Part shown: one piece after another, positions 61,336 to 64,000 of the stretch | Layout of the letters: every line of letters begins with the position of its first letter | How positions within the stretch are numbered: position 1 is the stretch's first letter | Assembly: GCF_007994985.1 (NCBI RefSeq) | Contig: NZ_VOQF01000008.1 | Location: 186,001 to 250,000 of the forward strand | DNA length: 64,000 bases | Source of the DNA: Metabacillus litoralis | Lineage (GTDB): Bacteria; Bacillota; Bacilli; Bacillales; Bacillaceae | Direction of reading: 5' to 3' | The notes under the pieces: generated by a model | Seen by the model: only the letters and a program-made list of their open reading frames with translations | What the model was told of the DNA's origin: nothing | Database searches by the model: none | Program-made: the position numbers and the translations under genes

Positions 61336-62934
61336 TTATTTGTCTAAAACCTGAGATCTATATTCATTCGGAGTAAGTCCGACAATCTTTTTAAACACCT
61401 TACTGAAATATTTCTCATTTTGATAACCGACCTTAAACGAGATTTCATATACTTTCAAATGTGGATTATTCAATAATTCCTTCGCTTTTTCTATTCTTAT
61501 CGCTGTTAAATAATTCGTTACTGTTTCATGATACTCTTGTTTAAAGCGCCTTGATATATACTCTCTGCTTAAATAAAATTTATCAGCAATCTCCTGTAGT
61601 GTAATATCCTTATCATAATTTTTCCGAAGGTAGCTTTCGATTTCTTGAATACTGCTTTTTTCTTTTTGATATTTTGCTGTATAAAGAATTTCAATAAGCT
61701 CATGAAATTCCTTACGTTTTTCACTCATAAATTTGCTATAAGAAAATGATCCGTCATTCTCCCAATAATTCGAACCTTTATAAAAGGATGTTTGTTTACT
61801 CACATTATATTCTTTTAGCCAATTCTTCCTTAATATTTTAAAATGATCTTCCCACAGCATGATTTGTTCATAAGAAATACAATAATCAGATTTTAGCATG
61901 TTAAATATTCCATCAAGTACTTTATCTAAATTTTCTATACGTCCACTTTGTAATGTCCACATAATATCTTCCATGTAATCTAATAAATGAAAAAGAGGGC
62001 CTGCTGTTGTTTCTTGATACTTAATTAACTCTTTTTTATCTGTTGATAGAAGATCAAACGTTAACATTGTTTGTAGTGCTGTGTGATAAGTCATATCAAG
62101 CTGTTGAGATGTCTTCCCTATTGCAATAATAATATCGGATTTAGAAATCTGTTGAAGAGCACTCTTTATTTTTTTATTCATTGTCTCTATTTCATCTTGT
62201 TTCCATAACAGAACAACCACTTCGTCATCTTTATTAATATTCCTGAAGCAAACTCCTGATTTATTTAATTGTGTAATTTCATTACAGATATTTAACACTG
62301 TAAAAAAAGCTAGATCGCGATCTCCCTCATAAACACTAGATAGCAAACATCTTACAGAAAATAATGAAATCGTATATTGTTGTGTTAATGTTAAATCCAC
62401 CTTAAATTCCTGATGAATCTTCACCTTAGTATCATTTGAAATGAAAGATTTATCTAATAATCCTGTAAAAAGATGATCCCAATATACCGATCTTGCTTCA
62501 TTCATTGCTTTATTATTTTGCTCAGAGGATTTTCTTTTTGTTTCTTGTTTATGCCATTCTGTTACGGCACGTTCTAATGTTTCATTTAATATCTCCGGTT
62601 CGATTGGCTTTAAAATATAATCAAAGCTTCCATAAGCAATAGCATTTCTCATATAATTGAAATCATCATATCCACTCACCACAATTGTTTTACTAGTAAA
62701 ACCTGAAGTATGAATCCACTTTAAAAGATCAATTCCATCAATCTTAGGCATGTTCATGTCTGTAAAGATAATTTCTGGATGATGCTTCAAGATCATTGAT
62801 TTTGCCTCTTCACCATCTTTTGCCTCATATATATCTGTTATTCCATATTGATCCCAATTTGCTAATAGCATGATTCCTTCTCTTACATGCTTTTCATCAT
62901 CAATTATGATCGCTTTCAGCTTCTTCACCCCCAA
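61336..62934 (-). CDS. YesN-type AraC response regulator
   Basis: A ~532-residue regulator. Receiver domain AIIIDDEKHVREG with phospho-Asp in EIIFTDMNMPKIDG; a long middle region; C-terminal AraC domain ITLQEIADKFYLSREYISRRFKQEY ... VYEISFKVGYQNEKYFSKVFKKIVGLTPNEYR. It overlaps the kinase gene by 35 bp, so translation is coupled; the exact start is unsure (TTG 62934 or GTG 62928). Targets are probably sugar-transport genes outside the window. Confidence 0.9.
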   Translation of the reverse strand: MGVKKLKAIIIDDEKHVREGIMLLANWDQYGITDIYEAKDGEEAKSMILKHHPEIIFTDMNMPKIDGIDLLKWIHTSGFTSKTIVVSGYDDFNYMRNAIAYGSFDYILKPIEPEILNETLERAVTEWHKQETKRKSSEQNNKAMNEARSVYWDHLFTGLLDKSFISNDTKVKIHQEFKVDLTLTQQYTISLFSVRCLLSSVYEGDRDLAFFTVLNICNEITQLNKSGVCFRNINKDDEVVVLLWKQDEIETMNKKIKSALQQISKSDIIIAIGKTSQQLDMTYHTALQTMLTFDLLSTDKKELIKYQETTAGPLFHLLDYMEDIMWTLQSGRIENLDKVLDGIFNMLKSDYCISYEQIMLWEDHFKILRKNWLKEYNVSKQTSFYKGSNYWENDGSFSYSKFMSEKRKEFHELIEILYTAKYQKEKSSIQEIESYLRKNYDKDITLQEIADKFYLSREYISRRFKQEYHETVTNYLTAIRIEKAKELLNNPHLKVYEISFKVGYQNEKYFSKVFKKIVGLTPNEYRSQVLDK

Positions 62935-64000
62935 TTAAAGGCAGACTTATAGTGACGCATATTCCTCGGTCTGGATTATTATCTAGAATAAAATTTGCAC
63001 TCTCCCCATAATAGAGCTTTAAACGTAAAAAGATATTTTTTAATCCGATATTTAAATCACCAGGTGCACTACTATTGTCCATTTGAAAGGTCTCATAGAT
63101 TTCATTTAGTCTATCTTGACTAATCCCTTTTCCGTTATCCTTTATTGTTATAAGTAAATGCTCTTTTTGCTTTTTTCCGACAATTGTCAAATTGCCCAAT
63201 GACTCATCATTACTTTCGAAACCATGTTTAAAATAGTTCTCAATAACTGGCTGTAATATCATTTTTGGAACAGGGATATACAATATTGCTTCATCAAACT
63301 TCAATGTATAATCAAATTGATCTCCAAATCTTTCTTTTTGTAATAATAGAAAGGCTTTCGTATAATCAAGCTCTTTCATTAAAGGAACCATATCTTCATT
63401 CATATTCATACTGTATCTCATAATTTTAGAAAGATGTGTGACAAGAGTATACACCTGTGGAACATTATTTTTCAGGGCTAAAGTTCCGATAGATTGTAAT
63501 GCATTGTATAAAAAATGTGGATTAACCTGAGATTGCAGGACCTTTAGTTGATTTGTTTTATTCTCAATCTCAAGCTTATATTCCCTATTAATCAGTCTAT
63601 TTATTTTGCCTACCATTTCTTTAAATCGATCACCTAATACACCTATTTCATCATTACCTAAAGAGTCGAAATCAACATTCATATTTCCCTTTTCAACTTG
63701 CTTAATATTCTGTAATAAAATTCGAATTGGAGAAGTAATCTTAAATGATACAAATAGTGTTGCTAAAACAACTAAAATTAAACCGATAACTCCAAAGACT
63801 ATATTAATTTTCGCTACTCCTAATGCACTTTCAAATACAGTGATATAAGGAATTCTCTTAGCTAAGATCCAACCGCCGGAAGAATCTGCAACCTTCTCAT
63901 AAATCATTAAGCCTTTAAAGGAATCCGAATTTATCTCAATTGTCCCACTTTGATTTTCTGTCCTAATTAGAGAAGAAACCCAATCTTCGTCAGCTGATAT
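62900..64000 (-). CDS. YesM-family sensor histidine kinase, 5' end beyond the window
   Basis: Partial: the frame is still open at 64000. The visible part ends the extracytoplasmic sensor (WVSSLIRTENQSG...), then a membrane helix (INIVFGVIGLILVVLATLFVSF), HAMP, the His_kinase motif QSQVNPHFLYNALQSIG and HATPase_c (IENYFKHGF, DNGKGIS). It partners the regulator at 61336-62934. No start can be given. Confidence 0.9.
   Translation of the reverse strand: MSADEDWVSSLIRTENQSGTIEINSDSFKGLMIYEKVADSSGGWILAKRIPYITVFESALGVAKINIVFGVIGLILVVLATLFVSFKITSPIRILLQNIKQVEKGNMNVDFDSLGNDEIGVLGDRFKEMVGKINRLINREYKLEIENKTNQLKVLQSQVNPHFLYNALQSIGTLALKNNVPQVYTLVTHLSKIMRYSMNMNEDMVPLMKELDYTKAFLLLQKERFGDQFDYTLKFDEAILYIPVPKMILQPVIENYFKHGFESNDESLGNLTIVGKKQKEHLLITIKDNGKGISQDRLNEIYETFQMDNSSAPGDLNIGLKNIFLRLKLYYGESANFILDNNPDRGICVTISLPLIGGEEAESDHN

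Overview
The window is AT-rich chromosomal DNA of an endospore-forming member of the Bacillaceae (Bacillus/Metabacillus-like). The call rests on gene content (PrkA, YhbH, sortase D, YclNOPQ, NsrR), strong GGAGG-type ribosome binding sites, TTG/GTG starts and gene order. Read right to left, much of the backbone follows the Bacillus subtilis 168 order queG-yhbB-trmL-prkA-yhbH ... yhcS-yhcT-yhcU-yhcV-yhcW-yhcX ... pgcA-yhcY-yhcZ-yhdA-yhdB-yhdC-nsrR as I recall it. Protein identities come from reading the translations against remembered families; no search was run.

Layout: 1-14.2 kb is conserved backbone. It holds the NO-sensing repressor NsrR, small YhdB/YhdC proteins, an extra M14 carboxypeptidase, the yhcY-yhcZ-yhdA operon (two-component system plus azoreductase), phosphoglucomutase, YhcX/YhcW/YhcV, an inserted BdbC plus thioredoxin pair, YhcU, an RNA pseudouridine synthase and class D sortase. 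14.3-29 kb is accessory: a quinone reductase-like flavoprotein, a signalling block (stand-alone CarH-like B12 sensor domain, PAS-like protein, giant CheB-CheR-PAS-PAS-histidine kinase, GAF-GAF-PAS-histidine kinase with an apparent AUU start), a Fur-boxed yclNOPQ iron-siderophore importer, an HD-GYP protein and an AT-hook/ribbon-helix-helix protein. 29.7-47 kb is a carbohydrate locus on the minus strand: YesN/YesM-type two-component system, CUT1 ABC importer without its own ATPase, beta-galactosidase, alpha-galactosidase, GH65 phosphorylase, beta-phosphoglucomutase and a GH32 sucrose hydrolase. It looks designed to import and dismantle galactosides and sucrose-type oligosaccharides. 47-55.7 kb returns to backbone: YhbH, PrkA, TrmL, YhbB, QueG, a B3/B4-domain protein and tRNA-Gly(UCC). 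55.9-64 kb holds a Gly/Tyr-rich protein, another orphan histidine kinase, a TetR-MFS drug efflux pair and a second YesN/YesM pair cut by the window end.

Several interspersed and tandem repeats sit in the spacers: a ~165-bp element with imperfect inverted termini (two copies bracketing the kinase block), a second inverted-terminus repeat family (copies near 24.3, 29.3, 29.5, 58.3 and 61.3 kb), a 104-bp tandem repeat built of ~21-bp subunits between yhbH and prkA, and a 21-bp tandem array between yhcW and yhcV. The most interesting candidate system is the 15.3-22.8 kb block, which could link a cobalamin (possibly light-responsive) sensor to orphan kinases with sporulation-kinase-like phosphoacceptor motifs; that coupling is inference.
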